Below are positions 1 to 6,003 of a stretch of DNA of 9,193 nucleotides, piece by piece. Each line of letters opens with the position of its first letter. The stretch's first letter is position 1. Location of the stretch: NCBI GenBank assembly GCA_013817135.1, contig JACDDF010000052.1:1-9193 (forward strand). Direction: 5' to 3'. A program made the position numbers and the translations under genes. Source of the DNA: Nitrospirales bacterium (GTDB lineage: Bacteria; Nitrospirota; Nitrospiria; Nitrospirales; UBA8639). The notes below the pieces were generated by a model that saw only the letters and a list, made by a program, of their open reading frames with translations, was not told the origin of the DNA and searched no databases.

Positions 1-115
1 GTTTTTTTATTGGCGACTTCGATTGACATTTGGTCTAAGGCGGCGGTTCTCCGATAAGTCCTTGAGCGCCACAAGCGAGGCAAAGTGCGTGATTGCCGTT
101 CCTTGGCGATAGTAA

Positions 116-493
116 AGGGATACAAGGACGCGTTTTACGCTCGCTAAAGGACCCTGGGACCTGACCAAGTTAATCAGGCTTTGCACTGAGCTTAACCTCT
201 GCACTGCCAGTGGCGCGACCCTAGCCATACCGCTTCTCCTACGCGCACTCGTCGATCACGTCCCGCCGATCTTTCGCAAAGGGTCGTTTACCGAAGTGGC
301 AAACAACTATGGCGACGGCGGCAAGTCCTTTAAGGATGCCATGAAACGGCTCGACAGCTCACTGCGCTCCATCGCAGATTCTTATCTCCATGTGCAGGTC
401 CGGTCCAAAGAAGTTCTGCCCACTCGCATACAGGTGAACTTTGCTCAGGAGCTCGACGTCCTCCTGCAGGAAATTGTACGGGTGTTACGCTAG
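116..493 (+). pseudogene. 3' remnant of a conserved hypothetical gene, start lost
   Basis: The plus frame ending in TAG at 491-493 is open back to tandem stops TAG TAA at 110-115, giving 125 codons. The only normal start in it, GTG at 296, would discard half of the protein-like part. The translated stretch reads like one real domain: DLTKLIRLCTELN at about residues 15-27, LLRALVDHVPPIF at 41-53, then VANNYGDGGKSFKDAM, SIADSYLH, KEVLPT and LDVLLQEIVRVL to the end. From memory, this 'LL(R)xxLDHxPPIF ... KSFKxxM ... IADxxLH ... LPTxxQVxF' pattern is typical of the C-terminal part of uncharacterised bacterial proteins; I cannot name the family or its function. No N-terminal part is recognisable in other frames of bases 1-115, so this looks like a truncated, decaying gene. 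Alternatives are a short gene starting at 296, or a frame broken by an error further upstream. Confidence 0.5.
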
Positions 494-541
494 TGCACCG
501 CCTGCTAATAATTTGCTTCAGTGGGTTTAACACTTCGCGCC

Positions 542-553
542 ACAGAGCTCTGT
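542..553. repeat. 12-base perfect palindrome
   Basis: ACAGAGCTCTGT is perfectly self-complementary and lies 48 bases after the stop of the broken gene. No T-run follows, so it is not a standard intrinsic terminator. Confidence 0.55.
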
Positions 554-570
554 ATCCTTTCATAAAAACA

Positions 571-610
571 GCGCAGGATACCCCTCAGCATGCTGAGGGG
601 AGGAATGCGC
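571..610. repeat. Long hairpin with perfect 20-base palindromic core
   Basis: The core at 581-600 is CCCCTCAGCATGCTGAGGGG, a perfect palindrome. Flanking GCGCA (571-575) pairs with TGCGC (606-610) across two 5-base internal-loop arms, so the whole 40 bases can fold into one extended imperfect hairpin. There is no following T-run. It could be a dispersed intergenic repeat, a processing or stability element, or a protein binding site; the sequence alone does not decide. Confidence 0.6.
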
Positions 611-634
611 AAATGTGATTAGACATTACATTTG
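610..634. repeat. Inverted repeat CAAATGT/ACATTTG
   Basis: CAAATGT at 610-616 is the exact reverse complement of ACATTTG at 628-634, with an 11-base loop. It fills the space between the two GC-rich hairpins on either side and shares its first base with the left one, so three stem-loops lie nearly head to tail. Confidence 0.45.
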
Positions 635-641
635 AAAGATG

Positions 642-661
642 CCCCCCAGCTTGCTGGGGGG
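642..661. repeat. GC-rich hairpin CCCCCCAGC/GCTGGGGGG
   Basis: A 9-base stem (642-650 with 653-661) surrounds TT. In practice the innermost pairs would open to give a usable loop. Its core (C-run, AGC, GCT, G-run) resembles that of the palindrome at 581-600 (C-run, CAGCATGCTG, G-run), suggesting two copies of one repeat type. Confidence 0.55.
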
Positions 662-798
662 AGCTTCACTCGGGCGCAGGCGGCGCATGAGAGGGGTACA
701 TTTCATGACGCCGGTCGTGGGTGCTCGAGTTAAGTTCAAGAGGGCTTGGATGGGCGGTCGGCTGAACGAATCCACGCCTACAACACGCACCCGCTCAT

Positions 799-804
799 AA
801 GGAG
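799..804 (+). promoter_or_regulatory. Ribosome binding site of lipoprotein gene
   Basis: AAGGAG lies 8 bases before the ATG at 813 and fixes that start. Confidence 0.7.
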
Positions 805-812
805 ACCAAGAA

Positions 813-1307
813 ATGAAGCAAATGGTTTCTCTCGCTTTCGTGCTTATTCTTGCCGGCTGCGCTATTGGAAGGAGCTATCACGATGCGGATAACATGTGGA
901 AACTGGGGTACACCGACACCCAACTTAACGAAAGTGTGTATCGAGTTTCTTATGCTGGGTACAGCATTCCTCAAAGCGAGTGCGATGATTTTGCCATCAT
1001 GAGAGCCTCAGAAATAGCTAAAGAGAAAGGCTACAAGTATTTCCGGATATTAACTGAGAAGCAGTCCGCACATTCTGAGTCTTTTTATGTTCCCGGATCA
1101 ACTTATACAACGGGTACCGTTTCTGGATACGGCAATTTTGCACAAATGAACTCCACAGGCCATTCAAGTGGGATTATGGGAACGGCGAACTATCCGGTTT
1201 CCACAATTACGATTGAGATGCTTAAGGAGAAAGGGGACATATTAGATACTCTCGACGCAGAGATTATTTGGAATTCTCTTGCACAAAAACATGGCGTTGA
1301 CAATTAA
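813..1307 (+). CDS. CC0125/CC1285-like outer or inner membrane lipoprotein
   Basis: This encodes a 164-residue predicted lipoprotein. Residues 1-15 form a short signal peptide (Lys near the start, hydrophobic VSLAFVLI) ending in lipobox LAGC, with Cys16 as the lipidated residue. The mature part has GYTDTQLNESVYRVSYAG at about 32-49, then DDFAIMRASEIAKEKGYKYFRIL, the 'YGYSxTxLxxxxYRVSFxG ... DxALLRAAELTxxxGYxxF' pattern I associate with the CC0125/CC1285 lipoprotein family. The C-terminal VSTITIEMLKE strand also fits. A Ser/Thr/Gly-rich insert at about 88-122 (PGSTYTTGTVSGYGNF and following) looks flexible. The molecular function of the family is unknown; an envelope location follows from the lipobox. 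The start is set by AAGGAG at 799. It stands alone between two gene-free stretches. Confidence 0.8.
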   Translation: MKQMVSLAFVLILAGCAIGRSYHDADNMWKLGYTDTQLNESVYRVSYAGYSIPQSECDDFAIMRASEIAKEKGYKYFRILTEKQSAHSESFYVPGSTYTTGTVSGYGNFAQMNSTGHSSGIMGTANYPVSTITIEMLKEKGDILDTLDAEIIWNSLAQKHGVDN

Positions 1308-1630
1308 GGACCTGGTTTTTACTACTTTGCATCCCAGTGGTCGGTAAGCCATAAAGTCGCCCAGTTTCCCTGTTCTATGTTCAGCCGATCTCCGACGGCG
1401 AAGGAAACAAAGTATCTCGCTGAGTCTTGTCTTTTTCACCTGGGCACAGATCCTTCGTCATGGCCTCAGGATGACAATGTGATTGAGGGCTACTCCAGTC
1501 ACACATTATTCGTCCAATTCGTGAATGGAAAAATTAATTTTTCAAAATTTCCTCAGGAATTTCTTTTCGTTGAGATACGTGCAAGGGTAGTCACCGGTGT
1601 GTGGCTTCTTTTAATGGGGCTTTATTCCGA
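1308..1630 (+). other. Intergenic region; AT-rich palindromes and a doubtful open frame
   Basis: No recognisable gene. The frame of the lipoprotein continues open after its TAA for 117 codons, to TGA at 1659-1661, and contains an ATG at 1377 that would give 94 residues. That ATG has no ribosome binding site, the peptide resembles nothing I know, and its end runs over the decarboxylase start, so I do not call it. Bases 1526-1575 are clearly AT-richer than the flanks and hold the palindromes annotated separately. Confidence 0.5.
1528..1563. promoter_or_regulatory. AT-rich palindromes upstream of decarboxylase (possible operator)
   Basis: GAAAAATTAATTTTTC at 1528-1543 is a perfect 16-base palindrome. 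Directly after it, AAATTTCC (1545-1552) and GGAATTTC (1556-1563) form a second, imperfect inverted repeat around TCA. They lie 70-130 bases before the decarboxylase ATG. Regulator binding is inference only; AT-rich DNA gives such palindromes by chance more often than average DNA does. Confidence 0.3.
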
Positions 1631-1636
1631 TATAAT
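1631..1636 (+). promoter_or_regulatory. Candidate -10 element of decarboxylase gene
   Basis: A perfect TATAAT lies 21 bases before the ATG at 1658. The expected -35 region around 1608 (CTTTTA) is poor. A transcript starting near 1643 would carry only about 15 untranslated bases, just enough for the GAGGGTGG ribosome binding site at 1643-1650. The promoter could instead lie further upstream. Confidence 0.35.
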
Positions 1637-1657
1637 GACCATGAGGGTGGATACAGA

Positions 1658-3316
1658 ATGAATGACTCCTACACCATTGGCACTCTCCTGCTGGACCGCT
1701 TGTATAAGCTTGGTCTGCACCATATTTTTGGCATTCCCGGCGATTATGTGCTGACTCTTTTTAAGCTCATCGAAGAATCGCCTATCCGGCACATCGGAAC
1801 GACGCGGGAAGATTGTGCGGGCTTTGCGGCGGATGCCTATGCGCGCATACATGGAATTGGCGGCGCATGTGTGACCTATTGCGTGGGTGGTCTGAATATG
1901 GTCAATGCGGTTGCCTGTGCTTATGCCGAGCGCTCGCCGGTGGTGTTGATCTCCGGCTCACCCGGCCTGAATGAACGAGTCAATAATCCCTTCCTTCATC
2001 ACATGGTCCGTGATTTCTCGACCCAACGCGATGTCTTTGAAAAGATTACGGTGGCTTCCGTCGTTTTAGATGACCCTCATACGGCTGAACGGGAGATTGA
2101 CCGGGCCTTGAAGGCATTAATGCAATTCAAGCGGCCGATCTATTTGGAGATTCCACGAGACCTCGTGATGACTCCCGTGCAGGTGGCTTCAACAAGTCCA
2201 CCGAAAGTCACGGCCTGCCAAAGTGACCCGGCGGCTCTCAAAGAAGCCATTGCAGAAGTGCGCGGGATTCTGTCAGGTTCCGAGCGTCCGGTTATTCTGG
2301 CCGGTGCCGAAATCCATCGATTCGGTCTTCAGGACCAATTGACCGAACTGGTCGAGCATATGAATGTGCCCATCGCCACGACCTTGTTGGGGAAGTCGGT
2401 CATCCGTGAAGATCATCCTTTGAATATCGGGGTGTATGGCGGACTGGTGGGGCGGGAAGAAATTCTGGAGTTCGTGGAGAACGCCGATTGCCTGCTGACC
2501 CTAGGAACGTTGCTCACTGATGTCGAAGACGTCAAAGCGCATGCCACGCTCCTTGCCGCCGGCCGCACCGTTCATGCGACGGCGGACTCTATTGCCATCA
2601 AGCATCATAAATATGAAGACGTCCGTTTTGAAGATTTCATTCGAGCCCTAGTGGCATCCCCCTTGCCGTCTTTTCCTGCGCGGACGCTCCCCCCTCGCGA
2701 CAGCGTCCGGTTTGATCCACCTGGTCCGGAAGCGGCAGTGACCATTCGCAATGTCTTCGGGTATCTGGATGGGCTGCTGAATGACAAAACGGTGGTGATT
2801 GCCGATGTGGGGGAGTCGCTGTTTGCCGCTGCCGATCTGCGTGTCCGAAAGAGTGCCGAGTTCCTGTCTCCGGCCTATTACACCTCCATGGGATTTAGTG
2901 TCCCGGCTGCTCTCGGTGCGGGGTTTGCTGATCCTACCCTCAGGCCTCTCGTCCTAGTGGGTGACGGCGCATTCCAAATGACCGGCACCGAATTGTCTAC
3001 CTGTATTCGCTATGGGCAGGCTCCTATCGTGGTGGTGTTGAATAACCGCGGCTATGGGACCGAACGGGAAATCCTGGAAGGTCCGTTCAATGACATCCAC
3101 GAATGGCAGTACGAGAAGATCTGTGATTTGTTGGGCGGAGGCGTGGGCCATCGAGTGGGAACGTTTAGGGACTTGGTTCAAGCTTTGACTATTGCCGTTG
3201 ATGATCACAAGCAGGTCCATGTGCTGAATGTGCTGCTTGATCCTCGTGACCGATCCACCGCCATGAAACGTGTCGCCCAACGACTGGCCAAACGAATGGC
3301 AGGACAAAAACCTTAA
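1658..3316 (+). CDS. Thiamine-diphosphate 2-keto acid decarboxylase (pyruvate/indolepyruvate/phenylpyruvate type)
   Basis: This 552-residue enzyme has the normal length for the pyruvate/indolepyruvate decarboxylase family. It splits CO2 from a 2-keto acid to give the aldehyde, using ThDP and Mg2+ in the cytoplasm. The N-terminal PYR domain has HIFGIPGDY (Asp29) and the ThDP-activating Glu51 in TTREDCAGFAADAYAR. LHHMVRDF carries the His114-His115 pair typical of these decarboxylases. A middle domain covers about 190-340. The C-terminal PP domain has the ThDP motif GDG at 435-437 through NN at 462-463, then GYGTE with Glu469 and GPFNDIHEW. These match the Zymomonas enzyme's Asp27, Glu50, His113/His114 and Glu473, so the enzyme should be active. 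The substrate cannot be read off; branched or aromatic keto acids are as likely as pyruvate. ATG at 1658 is preferred over in-frame GTG at 1601 because GAGGGTGG lies 7 bases upstream and the homologous region starts just after it. Confidence 0.88.
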   Translation: MNDSYTIGTLLLDRLYKLGLHHIFGIPGDYVLTLFKLIEESPIRHIGTTREDCAGFAADAYARIHGIGGACVTYCVGGLNMVNAVACAYAERSPVVLISGSPGLNERVNNPFLHHMVRDFSTQRDVFEKITVASVVLDDPHTAEREIDRALKALMQFKRPIYLEIPRDLVMTPVQVASTSPPKVTACQSDPAALKEAIAEVRGILSGSERPVILAGAEIHRFGLQDQLTELVEHMNVPIATTLLGKSVIREDHPLNIGVYGGLVGREEILEFVENADCLLTLGTLLTDVEDVKAHATLLAAGRTVHATADSIAIKHHKYEDVRFEDFIRALVASPLPSFPARTLPPRDSVRFDPPGPEAAVTIRNVFGYLDGLLNDKTVVIADVGESLFAAADLRVRKSAEFLSPAYYTSMGFSVPAALGAGFADPTLRPLVLVGDGAFQMTGTELSTCIRYGQAPIVVVLNNRGYGTEREILEGPFNDIHEWQYEKICDLLGGGVGHRVGTFRDLVQALTIAVDDHKQVHVLNVLLDPRDRSTAMKRVAQRLAKRMAGQKP

Positions 3317-3416
3317 TCTTTCCTGGACTCTGAGCCCTGTCTCATCATCTCAGCCGGTTAAACCCCTTACATTTTTCCCTTTCACGATATTCATCAAAAC
3401 GCCTTGTCCTGATTGG

Positions 3417-3446
3417 TTGCGGGCTTGATTAATGCGCCCGTATAAT
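3417..3446 (+). promoter_or_regulatory. Candidate promoter of MEMO-family gene
   Basis: TTGCGG (3417-3422), an 18-base spacer and a perfect TATAAT (3441-3446) precede the gene, leaving an untranslated leader of about 44 bases. Inside the spacer, CGGGC (3420-3424) and GCCCG (3436-3440) form a 5-base inverted repeat that could be a regulator site. The gene is 180 bases after the previous one, so its own promoter is plausible. Confidence 0.45.
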
Positions 3447-3496
3447 GGTCGAGTTTGAGATAAATTTTCCCTTACAGCCAGGATAGGACCTTTAAT

Positions 3497-4765
3497 ATGA
3501 GTACCGAGACCGTCGAAAAAGATTCCAAAAACTACCCGATCCTCCGTAATCTACAATATTCTCCGCTGAAGCAGGGGGAAGAGCAATATATTGTGCTGTG
3601 GGACCCTTCGGGTCTGTCTTCTGAAAAGCTGGTGTTGCCGCTGAATTTTTTCTATCTGTTCCAGTTTTTTGACGGGGACCATTCCCTGGAACAGGTTGGG
3701 GCTGAGTATCTCAAAAAGTATGGCGAATTTATGATGCCGGATCGCCTTACAAAATTGGTGAGCGACCTGGACGAGAAATTATTTTTGGAAGGTGATCGAC
3801 TGAAACAGGTTCAGACTCAAGCCTTTGAGGCCTATCGAAAACTTGATGCGAGGCCGATGGCGTTTGCCGGGAAACAATATGAGGCCGATCCGGCCAAATT
3901 GCGGGCGCAGATCGACGGGTTTTATGCTTCAAAGGAAGGACCGGAAAAAGGAAAAGCAGAATGTGCCGGTCAGACCATAAAGGGCCTGGTGGCGCCGAAT
4001 TTTGAATTGAAAGATGCCGGGTCCATCTATGCATGGGGCTATCAGGAATTACGGGAAGGCCAGGTCCCCGATGTGCTGGTGTTGATCGGCACCTGCCATG
4101 CGGGTCTTGAAGGGGGAATTGCCTTTACGGATAAAGATTTTGAAACGCCGTTTGGGACCGTGCCGGTTAATCGAGCGATTATCGACTTGATCCGCAAAGA
4201 AACCGGTGAGACATTTTTTGTGGAAGATATTGCCCATCTCCGTGAGCATAGTCTGGAGTTGCAACTGCCGTTCCTCAAGCATGCACTGGGTGAAGATCGG
4301 AAGATTTCCATTGTGCCTATTCTTGTGGACTTTCCTCCGGACACACTCACGGGCGGGGAGTATCAACAGCTCTTTCACCGCATCGATCAATTTCTCACGA
4401 TTACCAAACGCGCGATTCAGGCCAGCGGGCAACAGGTGTGTGTCATTGGCAGCGCCAATTTAGCGCATATCGGGATTCGCTATGGAGACAAAACGCCCCC
4501 CACCGACTTTTCATTTCATCGATGTATGCAGATTGATCTGGAAATGTTGAAGAAGGTGGAAGAAGCTGATCCGGAAGGGTTCGCAGAATTTATCTTGAAA
4601 GAAGGGAATCAACGTCGCATTCTAGGGTTTTCCGTCATCTTTTCCCTGATGAAACTGCTCAAGCGTGATGGGGAGGATTTCAAAGGGCAGGTGCTACGCT
4701 ATGATCGGGGGGTTACCGATCAGTTTAATTCCACGGTGACATACGCCAGTATCGCGTTTGTCTAA
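3497..4765 (+). CDS. AmmeMemoRadiSam system protein B (MEMO) family, N-terminally extended, altered metal pocket
   Basis: This encodes a soluble 422-residue protein. Residues about 12-103 form a small helical/winged-helix-like leader domain (YPILRNLQYSPL ... VLPLNFFYLFQFFDGDHSLEQV ... LVSDLDEKLFLEGDRL) usual for long bacterial members. Residues about 160-422 form the MEMO fold, related to class III extradiol dioxygenases: GLVAPNFELKDAGSIYAWGY, LIGTCHAG, LREHSLELQLPFL, SANLAHIGIRYGD and NQRRILGFSVIF. His201, Glu250, His251 and His324 are kept. Where relatives usually have His in 'PH', Asp in 'DLxH' and Cys in 'ICG', this one has Asn168, Asn321 and Leu376. These positions correspond to human MEMO1 His49, Asp189 and Cys244. 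Redox or metal chemistry is therefore doubtful and a binding or scaffold role is possible. No AMMECR1-like or radical SAM partner is nearby. AGGA and TAGGA at 3480-3488 support ATG 3497. Confidence 0.82.
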   Translation: MSTETVEKDSKNYPILRNLQYSPLKQGEEQYIVLWDPSGLSSEKLVLPLNFFYLFQFFDGDHSLEQVGAEYLKKYGEFMMPDRLTKLVSDLDEKLFLEGDRLKQVQTQAFEAYRKLDARPMAFAGKQYEADPAKLRAQIDGFYASKEGPEKGKAECAGQTIKGLVAPNFELKDAGSIYAWGYQELREGQVPDVLVLIGTCHAGLEGGIAFTDKDFETPFGTVPVNRAIIDLIRKETGETFFVEDIAHLREHSLELQLPFLKHALGEDRKISIVPILVDFPPDTLTGGEYQQLFHRIDQFLTITKRAIQASGQQVCVIGSANLAHIGIRYGDKTPPTDFSFHRCMQIDLEMLKKVEEADPEGFAEFILKEGNQRRILGFSVIFSLMKLLKRDGEDFKGQVLRYDRGVTDQFNSTVTYASIAFV

Positions 4766-4814
4766 CAGGCTGTTCAGACGCCTTCCCTGAAGCCTTGCTG
4801 AAGGCGCTCTGCGC
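4759..4814 (+). terminator. Hairpin cluster after MEMO-family gene (possible terminator)
   Basis: GTCTAACAG/CTGTTCAGAC (4759-4778, one bulge) overlaps the stop codon. It is followed by CGCCTTC (4779-4785) paired with GAAGGCG (4800-4806) and by GCGC TCT GCGC (4804-4814). The compact folding just behind a stop codon suggests transcript-end formation, but there is no T-run, so this is not a canonical intrinsic terminator. A decayed dispersed repeat is an alternative. Confidence 0.3.
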
Positions 4815-5004
4815 GTCAACCCCATCTGACTCTGAGCGCACCCACCTCCATCGGGCAGTTCGTCACTTCATTCGCGTAGGATGGCTGTTTTAGGTTTTTG
4901 GGAGAATGGTTTAAGGTGGGGAGGCGGCAGGACGCGTTCTCTCTCATTTTGCAAATCCTGGGCAGGCGCAATTCTATGACTGCCGTCTTTCGTTTGCTTT
5001 TAGT

Positions 5005-5538
5005 CTATTCCTCTGCTCTGATTCTCATCGGTACGGGTTCCAGCGGATTGTTCCGGTCATCGCACGGCAATGCGACAATCTGGTCTACCACCTCCATACC
5101 TTTCACCACCCTGCCAAACACCGTATACATGCGATCAAGACTGCTGGTGTCTTCCACGATGATATAGAACTGCGATCCGCTATCGGAGATATCCCTGGTG
5201 GCATCGGGATTTCGTGGGACTTTGGCCATGGCGACTGTCCCCCGACGGTGGGGTCGATCACTCGGTTCGGGCGGGAGGCTAAACCCCGGTCCTCCGGTGC
5301 CATGGAGTTCCCGCTCAGGAAGTCTGCTTAACGGGTCGCCACCCTGGATCAGGAATTCCGGGATGACCCGGTGAAAGGTCGTGTCATCATAAAATTTCAG
5401 GCTGATGAGATTGAGGAAGCTTTCCACATGTCGAGGCGCGTCATCCATATAAAAGCGGATTTCAATTTCTCCAAATTTGGTGGAGATGATAACTTTTGGA
5501 TTTTTCTTTTTGAATTGTAAGGGAGATGGTGTTGTCAC
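5005..5538 (-). CDS. Cyclophilin-type peptidyl-prolyl cis-trans isomerase
   Basis: This 177-residue protein is the usual size for a single-domain bacterial cyclophilin. It catalyses cis-trans isomerisation at proline and helps protein folding. Without a signal peptide it should act in the cytoplasm. Hallmarks in order are IISTKFGEIEIRFY at about 17-30, TFHRVIPEFLIQGGDP (Arg57, Phe62, Gln65 of the active site), GTGGPGF at 80-86, GTVAMAK, GSQFYI at 121-126 and YTVFGRVVKGMEVVDQI at 138-154. The cyclosporin-contact Trp of human cyclophilin A is Ser133 here, as expected for a drug-insensitive bacterial form. The start is GTG at 5536-5538; an in-frame TAG lies only 12 bases upstream and no later start precedes the first strand, so the start is constrained although GAGG sits unusually close to it. 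It has a 9-residue basic-hydrophilic leader (SPLQFKKKN). Confidence 0.93.
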   Translation of the reverse strand: MTTPSPLQFKKKNPKVIISTKFGEIEIRFYMDDAPRHVESFLNLISLKFYDDTTFHRVIPEFLIQGGDPLSRLPERELHGTGGPGFSLPPEPSDRPHRRGTVAMAKVPRNPDATRDISDSGSQFYIIVEDTSSLDRMYTVFGRVVKGMEVVDQIVALPCDDRNNPLEPVPMRIRAEE

Positions 5539-5627
5539 AACCTCGGCACTCTAGCAAGTGTTTGCAAAGTTCATCAAGGTTTATTAAGGAGTTTTTGAAG
5601 AATTTAAAAGGTATTTTCAAATTATAC

Positions 5628-5927
5628 TTAATCGCCATCGTCTCCATCGAAAAATGTCTCAGGATCTTCTCGGCGTCCACCAGTAAGGGTGCCTCTGTAA
5701 TTTTGAATATCCCCCGAACTTCCTCGTATCTCTCTGGAAGTTTGGTCGTTTTCTAATGGAAGGTCATTGTTCTTTTTCAATATTCGGTTTGTATAAAAAA
5801 GCCAGACCCCTATGATTAGAAGAAAAAAGGAACAGGCTAGGATCTTAGTGCTGATTATCCATCCCAATGGAAATAAAATGACGCCGCCAATTGTGAGGAT
5901 GAGGCCAAATGATTCGCGAAGATTCAT
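5628..5927 (-). CDS. Small two-helix membrane protein, unknown
   Basis: I do not recognise this 99-residue protein. It has two hydrophobic segments, about 6-25 (SFGLILTIGGVILFPLGWII) and 29-47 (ILACSFFLLIIGVWLFY), joined by a very short turn: a helical hairpin in the membrane. A hydrophilic tail of about 50 residues follows, ending in a strongly acidic stretch (DPETFFDGDDGD). The charge pattern (RILKK just after helix two) favours a cytoplasmic tail. The ATG has no clear ribosome binding site. The gene and its surroundings (about 5540-5990) are AT-richer than the neighbours, which may reflect transfer or weak selection. It sits between cyclophilin and glycosyltransferase on the same strand with gaps of 89 and 76 bases. 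It could be a genuine orphan or a recent gene. Confidence 0.6.
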   Translation of the reverse strand: MNLRESFGLILTIGGVILFPLGWIISTKILACSFFLLIIGVWLFYTNRILKKNNDLPLENDQTSREIRGSSGDIQNYRGTLTGGRREDPETFFDGDDGD

Positions 5928-6003
5928 GACTGTGACAATATAATGCTGATGAAGAGTGCAATTTCCACTTTCATGTGTGGAAGAGGCAGAGTGGCTCTAA
6001 AAC

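Larger units (their letters stand above)
494..812. other. Gene-free stretch with palindrome cluster and lipoprotein leader
   Basis: No credible coding frame is seen in these 319 bases. The left half carries four inverted repeats (542-661, annotated separately). The right half (662-812) is unstructured as far as I can see and ends in the ribosome binding site of the lipoprotein gene. I found no convincing -35/-10 pair and no tRNA. Confidence 0.6.

Noticed and set aside
7..228. 73-codon minus-strand frame at the left edge
   Set aside because: It is antisense to the protein-like plus frame at 116-493, has no ribosome binding site and resembles nothing known.
330..563. 77-codon minus-strand frame
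   Set aside because: Antisense to the broken conserved gene, with low-complexity, Arg/Pro-rich shadow-type composition.
571..661. The palindromes as a CRISPR array
   Set aside because: Only two similar units of different sequence, no regular repeat-spacer pattern and no cas gene in the window.
2954..3307. 117-codon minus-strand frame inside the decarboxylase
   Set aside because: Lies wholly within the strongly supported ThDP-binding domain on the other strand.
3317..3400. Terminator behind the decarboxylase
   Set aside because: Only a 5-base CTGAG/CTCAG match with no T-run following directly; not convincing.
4042..4432. Two long minus-strand frames inside the MEMO-family gene
   Set aside because: They are shadows of a conserved coding region and show no family motifs.
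4898..5167. 89-codon plus-strand frame
   Set aside because: More than half is antisense to the cyclophilin gene; no ribosome binding site and no recognisable product.
5462..5680. 72-codon minus-strand frame between the small membrane protein and cyclophilin
   Set aside because: Overlaps both neighbours on the same strand in other frames, in AT-rich DNA where open frames arise easily; no motif.
5963..5982. TTCCAC/GTGGAA hairpin after the glycosyltransferase as terminator
   Set aside because: A 6-base stem with 8-base loop and no T-run in either direction; too weak to call.
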